In this document: piece by piece, positions 5,021 through 11,290 of the stretch | Position numbering within the stretch: the stretch's first letter is position 1 | How the letters are laid out: each line of letters begins with the position of its first letter | Assembly: GCA_016201805.1 (NCBI GenBank) | Contig: JACQCB010000209.1 | Location: 1 to 11,290, forward strand | From: Nitrospirota bacterium | Lineage (GTDB): Bacteria > Nitrospirota > Nitrospiria > Nitrospirales > Nitrospiraceae | Direction of reading: 5' to 3' | Length of the DNA stretch: 11,290 nucleotides | Program-made: the position numbers and the translations under genes | The notes under the pieces: model-generated | The model's database searches: none | What the model saw: the letters and a program-made list of their open reading frames with translations, nothing else | What the model was told of the DNA's origin: nothing

Positions 5021-7180
5021 TTGAGCGAACCGTACAGCACGTTTACGCCGAAGACCTCCCTTCCGGGGGGGCTGGGTCGTCTTGAAGAACTCGCGCAGAA
5101 TTTGTGGTGGAGCTGGAACCCAAAAGCCCGCCGCCTTTTTGAAGCCATCGATCCAACCATGTGGAGCCTCACGCACCACAATCCCGTCAAACTGCTCCAC
5201 GACTTGAAGCCGGAACGGTTGGACATCCTGGCCGGCGACCCGACCTTCGTCCGCCAATACTCCTCCGTGCTCAAGTCCTTCGATGAGTATCTGGCCGCCA
5301 AGGGCACCTGGGCTTCCGCCCAACATCCCAAGCTGTCCAGCGGCACGATTGCATATTTCTCGGCCGAGTTCGGACTGCACAACTCCATTCCGATTTATAG
5401 CGGAGGGCTCGGCATTCTGGCCGGCGACCATTGCAAAGAAGCCAGCGACCTGGGGCTCCCCCTCGTGGGGCTCGGCTTCATGTACCCCCAAGGCTACTTT
5501 CACCAACGCATTACGCCGGACGGATGGCAGGAAGCTGAATACGAACCCTTCAACCGGCTGGAATCGCCCATTCGCCAAGCCCTCACCCCTGCCGGCGCCC
5601 CCTGCCAGATCACCGTCAAGATGGGCGATCGCGTGGTATCCGCCATCGTCTGGAAAGTACACGTGGGGCGAGTCCCCCTGTATTTGATCGACACGGACGT
5701 GCCGGAGAACGACCCCAGCGACCGTGTGCTCTCCGCCAGGCTCTATGGCGGCGATCATGAGATGCGCCTGCGTCAGGAAATCCTCTTGGGCGTGGGTGGG
5801 GTACGCGTCGTTCGCGCGCTCGGCCTGTCGCCGATCGTGTGGCACGCCAACGAAGGCCATTCGGCTTTTCTCACCCTGGAGCGGGTCCGGGAACTGGTCC
5901 AAACCGGCCTCCCCCACACCGAAGCCACCGACCTCGTCAGGCAGAGCACGGTCTTCACCACCCATACCCCGGTCCCGGCCGGACACGATGTTTTTCCCGC
6001 CCATCTGATCGAACATTACTTCAACGGCTATTGGGAGCAACTGGGACTGACGCGCGAGGCGTTCCTGCAATTGGGGGAACACCCGAACCAGCCGGGGACT
6101 GGATTCAACATGACGGTCTTGGCGATCCGTCTGTCCGGCCACGTGAACGGAGTCAGCCGCGAGCATGGCCGTGTGTCGCGCGCCATGTGGCAATCCATGT
6201 GGCCGGGGCTGCCTGAGGATTTGGTCCCGATTCGAAGCGTGACGAACGGCATCCACGTGCCGACCTGGGTTGCCCCTGAGATGAACCACCTCTACAGCAG
6301 GCACTTGGGCCCCGACTGGGCGGAACGGTCGGATGACCCGGCCGTCTGGCACCGCGTGAGCGACATTCCGGACAGTGAGCTCTGGGCGGTCCGTCAAGGC
6401 TTGAAGCGCAAGCTGATGAGCTTCATACGCGAACGGGCGCGGGCCGGATGGATGAGCGGCCGGCTAGACGCCACGCAGGTGCTGGCCGGCGGGACCTTGC
6501 TGGACCCCGAAGCGCTCACGATCGGATTCGCACGCCGGTTCGCCACGTACAAGCGGGCCACCATTCTGTTCACCGCCTTGACGCGACTACAGCACCTCCT
6601 GCACGATCGCTGGCGCCCGGTCCAGATCGTCTTTGCCGGCAAGGCCCACCCGGCCGACGAGCCGGGCCGGCAGTTCATTCACCAGGTCTACACCTTTTGC
6701 CGGAACCACGGGCTGGGCGGCCACGTCGCCTTCCTGGAAGACTACGACATGCACATGGCCAAATTCCTGGTCCATGGAGTGGACGTCTGGCTCAACACGC
6801 CTCGCCCCCCGATGGAAGCGAGCGGCACAAGCGGCCAGAAGGCGGCCTTCAACGGCGTGCCGCACTTGAGCGTCCTGGATGGCTGGTGGCACGAAGGCTA
6901 CGACGGGGCCAACGGCTGGGCCATCCCCCTGCCGGACCAACCCTTGAGCCCTCAAGAGCATGACGAACACGACGCCGAGCACCTGTATCATATCTTGGAA
7001 CGGGACATCGTCCCGCTCTATTACACGAGGGACCGGGACGGGATCCCCCGTGGCTGGATGCAGCTCGTCAAGGATGCGATCCGCACCACCGCCCCGCGGT
7101 TCTGCGCCCGCCGGATGGTCAAAGAATATGCCGAGCTGTTATACGCCCCTGCCGCCGCAGGAACTCCATCCGTTTGGTAG
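5021..7180 (+). CDS. glgP: Alpha-glucan (glycogen) phosphorylase, DUF3417-type GT35
   Basis: It releases glucose-1-phosphate from alpha-1,4-glucans using phosphate and the cofactor PLP, in the cytoplasm. It has 719 residues. The N-terminal part (about 21-48, ELAQNLWWSWNP) is the DUF3417-type region of the bacterial alpha-glucan phosphorylase subfamily found in Thermus and Thermotoga, rather than the longer animal/MalP type. Conserved blocks follow: YFSAEFGLHNSIPIYSGGLG 112-131, HANEGHSAF 275-283, THTPVPAGHD 314-323, ARRFATYKR 504-512, FAGKAHPAD 538-546. The PLP lysine should be K607 in EASGTSGQKAAFNG. The frame is uninterrupted. It starts at TTG 5021 behind GGGAGG (5010-5015). No glgA, glgB, glgC or malQ lies nearby, so it appears to act apart from a glycogen operon. 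Subfamily assignment is firm; natural substrate (glycogen or maltodextrin) is open. Confidence 0.96.
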   Translation: MSEPYSTFTPKTSLPGGLGRLEELAQNLWWSWNPKARRLFEAIDPTMWSLTHHNPVKLLHDLKPERLDILAGDPTFVRQYSSVLKSFDEYLAAKGTWASAQHPKLSSGTIAYFSAEFGLHNSIPIYSGGLGILAGDHCKEASDLGLPLVGLGFMYPQGYFHQRITPDGWQEAEYEPFNRLESPIRQALTPAGAPCQITVKMGDRVVSAIVWKVHVGRVPLYLIDTDVPENDPSDRVLSARLYGGDHEMRLRQEILLGVGGVRVVRALGLSPIVWHANEGHSAFLTLERVRELVQTGLPHTEATDLVRQSTVFTTHTPVPAGHDVFPAHLIEHYFNGYWEQLGLTREAFLQLGEHPNQPGTGFNMTVLAIRLSGHVNGVSREHGRVSRAMWQSMWPGLPEDLVPIRSVTNGIHVPTWVAPEMNHLYSRHLGPDWAERSDDPAVWHRVSDIPDSELWAVRQGLKRKLMSFIRERARAGWMSGRLDATQVLAGGTLLDPEALTIGFARRFATYKRATILFTALTRLQHLLHDRWRPVQIVFAGKAHPADEPGRQFIHQVYTFCRNHGLGGHVAFLEDYDMHMAKFLVHGVDVWLNTPRPPMEASGTSGQKAAFNGVPHLSVLDGWWHEGYDGANGWAIPLPDQPLSPQEHDEHDAEHLYHILERDIVPLYYTRDRDGIPRGWMQLVKDAIRTTAPRFCARRMVKEYAELLYAPAAAGTPSVW

Positions 7181-7257
7181 GAACGTCTTCTTGCCGGCGC
7201 ACCTCGCATCGATGGGCACAGCCCTCCGCAAGCCCCGCGCGTCTGAATGACGACGAC

Positions 7258-7286
7258 TTGACAAGCGAGGGAGGATTCCCAAGAAT
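7258..7286 (+). promoter_or_regulatory. Candidate promoter overlapping the start region of the exported HEAT-repeat gene
   Basis: A perfect TTGACA (7258-7263), a 17-bp spacer and AAGAAT (7281-7286, 4 of 6 matches) lie between glgP and the next gene. A start site near 7293 would fall after the TTG at 7289 and just before the GTG at 7295. If real, the mRNA would be nearly leaderless. The spacer also contains GAGGGAGGA, which looks like a ribosome site, so the two readings conflict. Confidence 0.4.
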
Positions 7287-7288
7287 GC

Positions 7289-8764
7289 TTGTCCGTGACT
7301 AGACCACTGCCGGCGATTGTCAGACTCCTGACCTTGTTCCTTGCCTTGTCGGCGCTGCCTGGCTCGGCACTTCCGGCCACACCTCCGGCGTCAGGTGGGC
7401 ACGCGATCCCTTCCACCGAACGCGACGCGCTCGCATCGTTCCAGCGCAACCAGTACGATCACGTGATCCGCCTCTTCGAAACTCTTCCGTCGGACCAACG
7501 GCCGTCCGGCGAATTGCTGCGGGTGGCTTTGCTCAGCTACCTGCGCCTCGGCCAGGCGGAGGCCGCGCTCAAAACCTATGCTCGCCTCGTCCCTCCGGGA
7601 CACCAGGACAACCCGCGCTGGCTCAGGGATGTGGCCCTGTCCTTTATCACCAGCCACGCACGCGACACCACTGAACACGTAAGGATCGCCGCCTTTACAG
7701 CCTTGGCAGATCTGGCAAGTCGTGAGGAAAACCGCGAGGTGAGGCCCCTGCTCGAAGACGGCCTCCTTGACTCCTCCCCCCTCGTTCGCGCCAGGGCCGT
7801 GGAAGGACTGGGCAAATTCATCGAACGCGACCGACAGTCTCACCCGTCCCATCCAGCCGTTTCCTCCCAGAGCCTCAAGCGGGCGCTGGATGATTCGGCG
7901 CCAGCCGTACGGATCGCAGCCTTGAGCGCCCTGGGCGACGCAAACGATTTTTCCGCGCTGGACCAGATCACCCGCCTGGCTCGGGGCGAAGAGAGCGCGG
8001 TGCAAGTCTTCGCCTTGGCGGCGCTCGTCAAACTGGGCCGATCCGATGCCCTGACCGATCTCCTCAGCGCCGCGACCCTGCCGGACCCGGACTCCCGCAT
8101 GGCCGCGCTGGGCGTTCTGGGTCGGCTCAAGCGGCCTGCCAGTTTTTCGCTCCTCAGCCAATCGATCTACGATCCTGATCCATCCGTCCGGGCCTTCGCA
8201 GCCGGCGCCCTGGGAGAATTCGGCGACCCCCGAGCGCTGCCGGCACTGACCCATGCGCTGAGCGACGAAAGTCCGCGCGTCCGCAGCATCGCAGCCGTCA
8301 GCCTGGGACGACTCGGCCTAGGGCACACCCTGGTCCTTCTCAGACAGGCGGCGCAGGACCCGGTCGAGATGGTTCGTGCGGGGGCGATCGAAGGATTGCT
8401 TCGACTCAGTTCCAGCACCCGTTGCCCCAAAGCGAACAACGGCTCCTCGGCGACGCCTTGCCATGGGGCCCCGGAAGAAGCCATCCTCTTGGCGGCCAAC
8501 CTTGCCAACCATCCCGATCCATCGGTCCGAAGCGCAGCGGCACAGGCTTTGGGGCTGGGAGGCCATCGCAAAGCGCTGCCGGTTCTGGAACGGCTGCTTC
8601 AGGACCAGCAACCACAACCACGCCTGACGGCAGCTCGCGCGATGGGCAAGCTTGGCGATCGAACCGCTGCACCGCTCCTCAAAAAAGCGCTGCAAGACAC
8701 CGATCCGGCAGTCCGCGTGACCGCAGCAGGAAGCCTGGCCCTCCTCTTACCGAGGAAATCGTAG
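7289..8764 (+). CDS. Exported TPR/HEAT-repeat protein
   Basis: This 491-residue helical-repeat protein is probably a periplasmic scaffold; no catalytic motif is visible. Residues 1-30 form a signal peptide (basic start, hydrophobic AIVRLLTLFLALSAL, then small residues). Residues 45-105 look like one or two TPR-like hairpins (YDHVIRLFETLP, GQAEAALKTYARL). About 11 HEAT units of the PBS-lyase type then run from about 127 to the end, marked by DPxVRxxAxxxLG patterns near 162, 203, 266, 296, 327, 358, 409 and 471. An insert at about 373-398 carries C379 and C391, the only cysteines, which could form a disulfide. The start is unsettled: TTG 7289 lies 13 nt from GAGGGAGGA, GTG 7295 is the alternative, and an out-of-frame ATG 7285 opens a five-codon frame. 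It follows glgP by 108 bp and precedes the membrane protein gene by 29 bp. Confidence 0.88.
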   Translation: MSVTRPLPAIVRLLTLFLALSALPGSALPATPPASGGHAIPSTERDALASFQRNQYDHVIRLFETLPSDQRPSGELLRVALLSYLRLGQAEAALKTYARLVPPGHQDNPRWLRDVALSFITSHARDTTEHVRIAAFTALADLASREENREVRPLLEDGLLDSSPLVRARAVEGLGKFIERDRQSHPSHPAVSSQSLKRALDDSAPAVRIAALSALGDANDFSALDQITRLARGEESAVQVFALAALVKLGRSDALTDLLSAATLPDPDSRMAALGVLGRLKRPASFSLLSQSIYDPDPSVRAFAAGALGEFGDPRALPALTHALSDESPRVRSIAAVSLGRLGLGHTLVLLRQAAQDPVEMVRAGAIEGLLRLSSSTRCPKANNGSSATPCHGAPEEAILLAANLANHPDPSVRSAAAQALGLGGHRKALPVLERLLQDQQPQPRLTAARAMGKLGDRTAAPLLKKALQDTDPAVRVTAAGSLALLLPRKS

Positions 8765-8793
8765 CCCTGCAAAAGGCGAAAGGAAGGAGACCT

Positions 8794-9234
8794 ATGCTGA
8801 AAATTTTGGGATGGGTGGTATTGCTCGGCGCGGTCTTTGCCAGCGGCTACTACGCCGGCCAGCGCCCGATCGGCGAACTGAAGAAGACCGTCACAAACTT
8901 GTCGCACAACATCGTGGATACCACGATCGGTCTGGAACGGACCATGCGGCAGCGCCATGGCCTGGTGGATGCCAAGGCGCAGGTCATCGAGGCAAAGTCG
9001 GAACTCATGGACCGCAACCTCGGCAACGCCGCGAAGGATCTGGACGAAGCGATCGAGCATCTGGAAAAAGCCAACGCCGCGGAACGGGACGCCGGGCGGG
9101 CCCAGACGGTCAGGCCGCTGATCGCCAAGGTCAAAGAAGCGCAGCTGGAACTCTCGATGGGGAAAGCCATCCCGCGCGCGAGACTGGACGAAATTCAAAA
9201 AGAACTAGACGCACTCCTGTCTCAGGAGCGGTAG
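8794..9234 (+). CDS. Membrane-anchored helical (coiled-coil) protein, 146 residues
   Basis: I do not recognise a family. Residues 1-20 (MLKILGWVVLLGAVFASGYY) form a single hydrophobic N-terminal segment, either an uncleaved anchor or a poor signal peptide. The following AGQRPIGELKK suggests the rest faces the periplasm. Residues 28-146 are almost proline-free, highly charged and helical, with heptad-like stretches (KDLDEAIEHLEKANAAERDA, RLDEIQKELDALLSQ) typical of coiled coils. ATG 8794 has AGGAAGGAGA immediately upstream (8781-8790); a longer open frame back to 8422 only overlaps the HEAT gene. It starts 29 bp after that gene's stop and is probably co-transcribed with it. It could anchor or bind the exported HEAT protein; that is inference from position only. 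Confidence 0.85.
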   Translation: MLKILGWVVLLGAVFASGYYAGQRPIGELKKTVTNLSHNIVDTTIGLERTMRQRHGLVDAKAQVIEAKSELMDRNLGNAAKDLDEAIEHLEKANAAERDAGRAQTVRPLIAKVKEAQLELSMGKAIPRARLDEIQKELDALLSQER

Positions 9235-9242
9235 GGGGGAGG

Positions 9243-10067
9243 TCAGACCGTGGCGGTCTTTTTCTTCCAGGCCGCCAGAATCCGCTCGACGCGCATTTTG
9301 ACGACCAAGTCCGGGTCCTGCATCAGCGGCTTGATCGCTTGACGCCCTCGTTCATCGCCGATCTTTTCAAGCGCGGCCGCCGCCGTCAAACGGACATACC
9401 AGTCTTTATCCTGCAGCATCTCGATCAGGGGATCGAGCGCCTTGTCGTTCTTGATGCGGCCGAGCGCGATCACCGCCTGTTTACGGACGTTCTCGTCCCT
9501 GTCCTTCATCGCGGCCACAAGCTTCTCGACCGCCGGCTCACCCAGATCGACCAGCGCATCGGTCGCATCTTCGAGAAACTCGTCTTTCCGTAATTGCGCA
9601 ATCAAGGGGTCCAGCACCCGTTCGTCCTTGATCTTGCCAAGCGCCCTGATGGCGTATTTCCGGATATCCCAATCGCGAAGCTGTTTGACCAGCCCGTCAA
9701 CCGCCGGAGAACCGACCATCCCCAACGCTTCGATGGCCGCATCCCGCACCTGCCAGTCTCCGTCGTGAAGCGCGCGCGTGAGGGGCTCGACGCAACGCTC
9801 ATCCCCCATTTCGCCCAGCATAATGGCCGCTTCGCGGCGGACGACCCAGTCCTGATCCTGGAGCAGCTCAATCTGAATCTCGATCTCATCCTTGATCTTT
9901 TCTTCATCCAGAGCGACCTCTTCCGTCGCCTCGGCTGCCGGGGACACTCCCGTGACCGACGCCTCAGTTCTGGCTAACGTGTCCGAGACTTGGTCGGCCA
10001 ACTCGTCGCCTGCTTCCAGCGTTTCAGGCGTAGGCAGATCCGTCGATTTCTTGGCATCATCCATCAT
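9243..10067 (-). CDS. Cytoplasmic HEAT-repeat protein with acidic N-terminal tail
   Basis: This 274-residue protein has no signal peptide or membrane segment. Residues 1-60 are acidic and probably disordered (EATEEVALDEEKIKDEIEIQ at 46-65). Residues 70-270 form about seven HEAT units of the PBS-lyase type, nearly 31 residues apart. They are marked by DQDWVVRREAA (71), DGDWQVRDAA (102), DWDIRKYAI (132), DRDENVRKQA (189), DKDWYVRLTA (220) and DPDLVVKMRV (251). The unit near 161 (EFLEDATDAL) lacks the usual VR. Such repeats bind proteins; in phycobilin lyases they bind pigments, but nothing here suggests that. The start MMDDA at 10067 has GGAG about 8 nt upstream. The stop is 8 bp from the end of the convergent membrane-protein gene, with no obvious terminator between them. 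The 81-bp gap after the small basic gene allows co-transcription with it. Confidence 0.9.
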   Translation of the reverse strand: MMDDAKKSTDLPTPETLEAGDELADQVSDTLARTEASVTGVSPAAEATEEVALDEEKIKDEIEIQIELLQDQDWVVRREAAIMLGEMGDERCVEPLTRALHDGDWQVRDAAIEALGMVGSPAVDGLVKQLRDWDIRKYAIRALGKIKDERVLDPLIAQLRKDEFLEDATDALVDLGEPAVEKLVAAMKDRDENVRKQAVIALGRIKNDKALDPLIEMLQDKDWYVRLTAAAALEKIGDERGRQAIKPLMQDPDLVVKMRVERILAAWKKKTATV

Positions 10068-10148
10068 GAACCACGCTCCGTCTTACAGATCCGTTCATAC
10101 TTCGCAGGTGAGGCCCTCTTCCCGCTACGGTCACGGCAGGATTTGGCG

Positions 10149-10382
10149 TTATGCGCCGGCCACCCCTGTGGTTGCTTCCACCTTGGCGCCGGCCGCTTTT
10201 TTGCCCATCGCTCGATGCAACCGAGCGGCAAGGCTCCTCCGCTTCCGTTGTACACGCTTGAGGCGCTTGTGCAATCCCCGAAGGGCTGCGTTGCCTTCGG
10301 GGTTCTCGGTCCCGGCCAGCCGTTCCCGCACCTTCTTTTTCAACCGCGTTTCGTCCATCTCCACGGGGGTCTTTTTAGCCAT
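10149..10382 (-). CDS. Small highly basic protein, 77 residues
   Basis: I do not recognise a family. From ATG 10382 (MAKKTPVEMD) the protein has 77 residues, with 22 Lys/Arg against 7 Asp/Glu. The basic core at about 31-61 (LRGLHKRLKRVQRKRRSLAA) reads as an amphipathic helix that could bind nucleic acid. The tail is Ala/Gly/Thr-rich and flexible. There are no cysteines and no membrane segment. The frame extends up to 10433, but I chose 10382 because GGAGG lies about 11 nt upstream, while the in-frame ATG 10400 has no ribosome site. It has its own promoter at 10447-10476 and precedes the acidic-tailed HEAT gene. Binding of RNA, DNA or ribosomes is a guess from charge alone. It is not ribosomal protein bS21 as far as I can judge. 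Confidence 0.75.
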   Translation of the reverse strand: MAKKTPVEMDETRLKKKVRERLAGTENPEGNAALRGLHKRLKRVQRKRRSLAARLHRAMGKKAAGAKVEATTGVAGA

Positions 10383-10446
10383 AGTGCCTGCATCCTCCAT
10401 CGTCTTGTCTCGAACGTAATACCGTGATCGCAAATCAGCAGGCCAC

Positions 10447-10476
10447 AGTGTAGTGGAGGTACGCCAACGGTGTCAA
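10447..10476 (-). promoter_or_regulatory. Promoter of the small basic protein gene
   Basis: The minus strand carries a perfect TTGACA (10471-10476), an 18-bp spacer and TACACT (10447-10452, 4 of 6 matches). Transcription would start near 10440, about 60 nt before ATG 10382. A short inverted repeat, ccac 10443-10446 with gtgg 10453-10456, brackets the -10 and may be chance. Confidence 0.6.
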
Positions 10477-10489
10477 CCGCAGTGGGATC

Positions 10490-10506
10490 GGAGCGAGAAT
10501 CGCCCC
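10490..10506 (-). terminator. Weak hairpin after rlpA
   Basis: A 7-bp stem with one G-U pair (ggagcga/tcgcccc on the plus strand) and a 3-nt loop lies 15 bp past the rlpA stop. On the minus strand no U-tract follows it, so it may only stabilise an mRNA end. Confidence 0.25.
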
Positions 10507-10520
10507 GGCTGGTTCGCTGG

Positions 10521-11138
10521 TCAGATGGAGAGGGACACCCGATAGACCATATGCTCGGCGGCCATGAAGTCCGCGACACGGCGGGTCCGCCGCTCACGCA
10601 TGAAGTCGCCGGGGAAGAGCGTCAGGCTGTGGACGTCTTGGACTTCGCTGCCTTGGGCAAACCGCTCAGGGTTCGACTCGATCGACGTCAGAGCGGTCAC
10701 GGACCGATCTTCTGCCGTCATCAATTGCGCGCCATGGCTTCCGACCACCTCCAGGGAAACTGCTGCAATGCCGTCCTCCATCATGCCCAGTTTCTGGGCC
10801 GCAGCGTAAGACAGGTCGATGATGCGCCCGCTCACATAGGGCCCCCGATCGTTGATGCGCACCCGTACCTGTTTTCCGTTCTTGACATTGGTCACCCGCA
10901 CCACCGTGCCTAAGGGAAGCGTCCGATGGGCGCCGGTCATGGCCCGCATGTTGTAGATTTCCCCATTAGCCGTCAGCCATCCATGAAAGTCGCTGCCGTA
11001 CCAGGAGGCAATGCCGCGTTGCTTCATTCCAACATCCAGGTCCGCCTTCCCCTTGGGGAGGCAGGTACAGGCCGTCGCCAGGAGGCTCAGCCCACAGATT
11101 AGCCACCACTTTTTATAGAATCGTACATTTGGACTCAT
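10521..11138 (-). CDS. rlpA: RlpA-like septal lytic transglycosylase, lipoprotein without SPOR domain
   Basis: RlpA proteins are outer-membrane lipoproteins that cut glycan strands lacking stem peptides at the division septum. From ATG 11138 there are 205 residues. WWLICGLSLLATAC at 11-24 is a lipoprotein signal with C24 as the likely lipidated cysteine; the next residue is Thr, so no Asp inner-membrane retention signal is seen. A double-psi beta-barrel follows at about 41-133 (GIASWYGSDFHGWLTANGE). E60, H71 (AHRTLPLGT) and D97 (INDRGPY) align with the residues I recall as important in Pseudomonas aeruginosa RlpA. The C-terminal part (about 135-205) does not look like a SPOR domain, so septal targeting by SPOR is not expected. 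The start is set by GAGGAGGA (11142-11149) four bases upstream, which rules out the in-frame start at 11180. Activity in this short form is not proven. Confidence 0.93.
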   Translation of the reverse strand: MSPNVRFYKKWWLICGLSLLATACTCLPKGKADLDVGMKQRGIASWYGSDFHGWLTANGEIYNMRAMTGAHRTLPLGTVVRVTNVKNGKQVRVRINDRGPYVSGRIIDLSYAAAQKLGMMEDGIAAVSLEVVGSHGAQLMTAEDRSVTALTSIESNPERFAQGSEVQDVHSLTLFPGDFMRERRTRRVADFMAAEHMVYRVSLSI

Positions 11139-11141
11139 AGG

Positions 11142-11149
11142 TCCTCCTC
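11142..11149 (-). promoter_or_regulatory. Ribosome binding site that fixes the rlpA start
   Basis: The minus strand reads GAGGAGGA just before ATG 11138. It lies inside the longer open frame and supports the shorter start, which places the lipoprotein signal at the very N-terminus. Confidence 0.75.
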
Positions 11150-11168
11150 TTCTGTTGTACGCTCGCAA

Positions 11169-11184
11169 CGCTGTCTTCACAGCG
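11169..11184 (-). promoter_or_regulatory. Hairpin in the rlpA upstream region
   Basis: A perfect 6-bp stem, cgctgt/acagcg, with loop gaag on the minus strand lies about 30 nt before the rlpA start. No U-tract follows. It could stabilise the mRNA 5' end. The rest of 11139-11290 holds no gene; a second inverted repeat, tcagg-atag-cctga, is at 11226-11239. A TATAGT at 11279-11284 could be a -10 element, but its -35 would lie outside the window. Confidence 0.35.
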
Positions 11185-11290
11185 CCCCAAAATCCTCAGA
11201 GGTTCAGAACTGACTTACTGGATGCTCAGGATAGCCTGACGATTGGGGGATGACCTTGAGGATGATTGAAGTGAGCAAACTATAGCAAAA

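Noticed and set aside
4970..6397. Minus-strand open frame of 475 codons opposite glgP
   Set aside because: It lies entirely antisense to a clearly conserved enzyme, has low-complexity composition typical of GC-rich shadow frames, and shows no recognisable domain.
7391..8254. Minus-strand open frame of 287 codons opposite the exported HEAT gene
   Set aside because: Shadow of a repeat-protein gene with strong codon bias; no recognisable product.
8422..8793. N-terminal extension of the membrane-anchored helical protein
   Set aside because: It overlaps the HEAT gene in another frame, and ATG 8794 has an excellent ribosome site and begins exactly at the hydrophobic anchor.
1..11290. Search for CRISPR arrays, insertion sequences, phage genes, toxin-antitoxin pairs
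   Set aside because: No regularly spaced repeats, transposase, integrase or terminal inverted repeats were seen by eye; the small basic protein has no evident toxin or antitoxin partner.

Overview
The window looks like a piece of a GC-rich Gram-negative chromosome. Nothing in it suggests a plasmid, phage or transposon: I see no transposase, integrase or CRISPR array. The mix of genes (tRNA-tuf operon, short RlpA lipoprotein, DUF3417-type glucan phosphorylase, several HEAT-repeat proteins and family-less proteins) resembles Nitrospirota/Nitrospira chromosomes. That assignment is recall and inference only; no marker here is decisive.

Layout. (1) Positions 1-931, minus strand: a classical translation operon, read tRNA-Tyr(GTA), tRNA-Gly(TCC), tRNA-Thr(GGT), then tuf, which is cut by the window edge. 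A strong sigma70-type promoter lies at 793-821. A hairpin that may end the preceding transcript lies at 868-882. (2) Positions 932-3972, minus strand: a UvrD/PcrA/Rep-type helicase gene whose 3' end overlaps a gene for an exported protein with an HExxH zinc-peptidase-like motif. (3) Positions 3973-4099: a divergent regulatory region rich in short repeats. (4) Positions 4100-8764, plus strand: an unrecognised 283-residue protein, an alpha-glucan phosphorylase with a TTG start, and an exported HEAT-repeat protein. (5) Positions 8794-9234, plus strand: a membrane-anchored helical protein 29 bp downstream of the exported HEAT gene. (6) Positions 9243-11138, minus strand: an acidic-tailed cytoplasmic HEAT-repeat protein, a 77-residue very basic protein with its own promoter, and the RlpA-like lipoprotein.

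How the genes may work together. The tRNA-tuf block is a known arrangement that couples EF-Tu supply to tRNA supply. The helicase and the HExxH protein are tied at least by overlapping translation signals, though their predicted compartments (cytoplasm and envelope) do not suggest a shared reaction. Positions 7289-10382 hold two HEAT-repeat scaffolds, one exported and one cytoplasmic, arranged tail to tail around a membrane-anchored helical protein, with a small basic protein gene upstream of the cytoplasmic one. This is the best candidate here for an uncharacterised functional unit, but no enzyme sits in it and no mechanism can be read from sequence alone. GlgP points to glycogen/alpha-glucan breakdown without other glycogen genes nearby. 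RlpA points to peptidoglycan processing at division.

Most other long open frames in the window are antisense or out-of-frame shadows of these genes. The several-hundred-residue ones opposite the helicase and glgP are listed as rejected.
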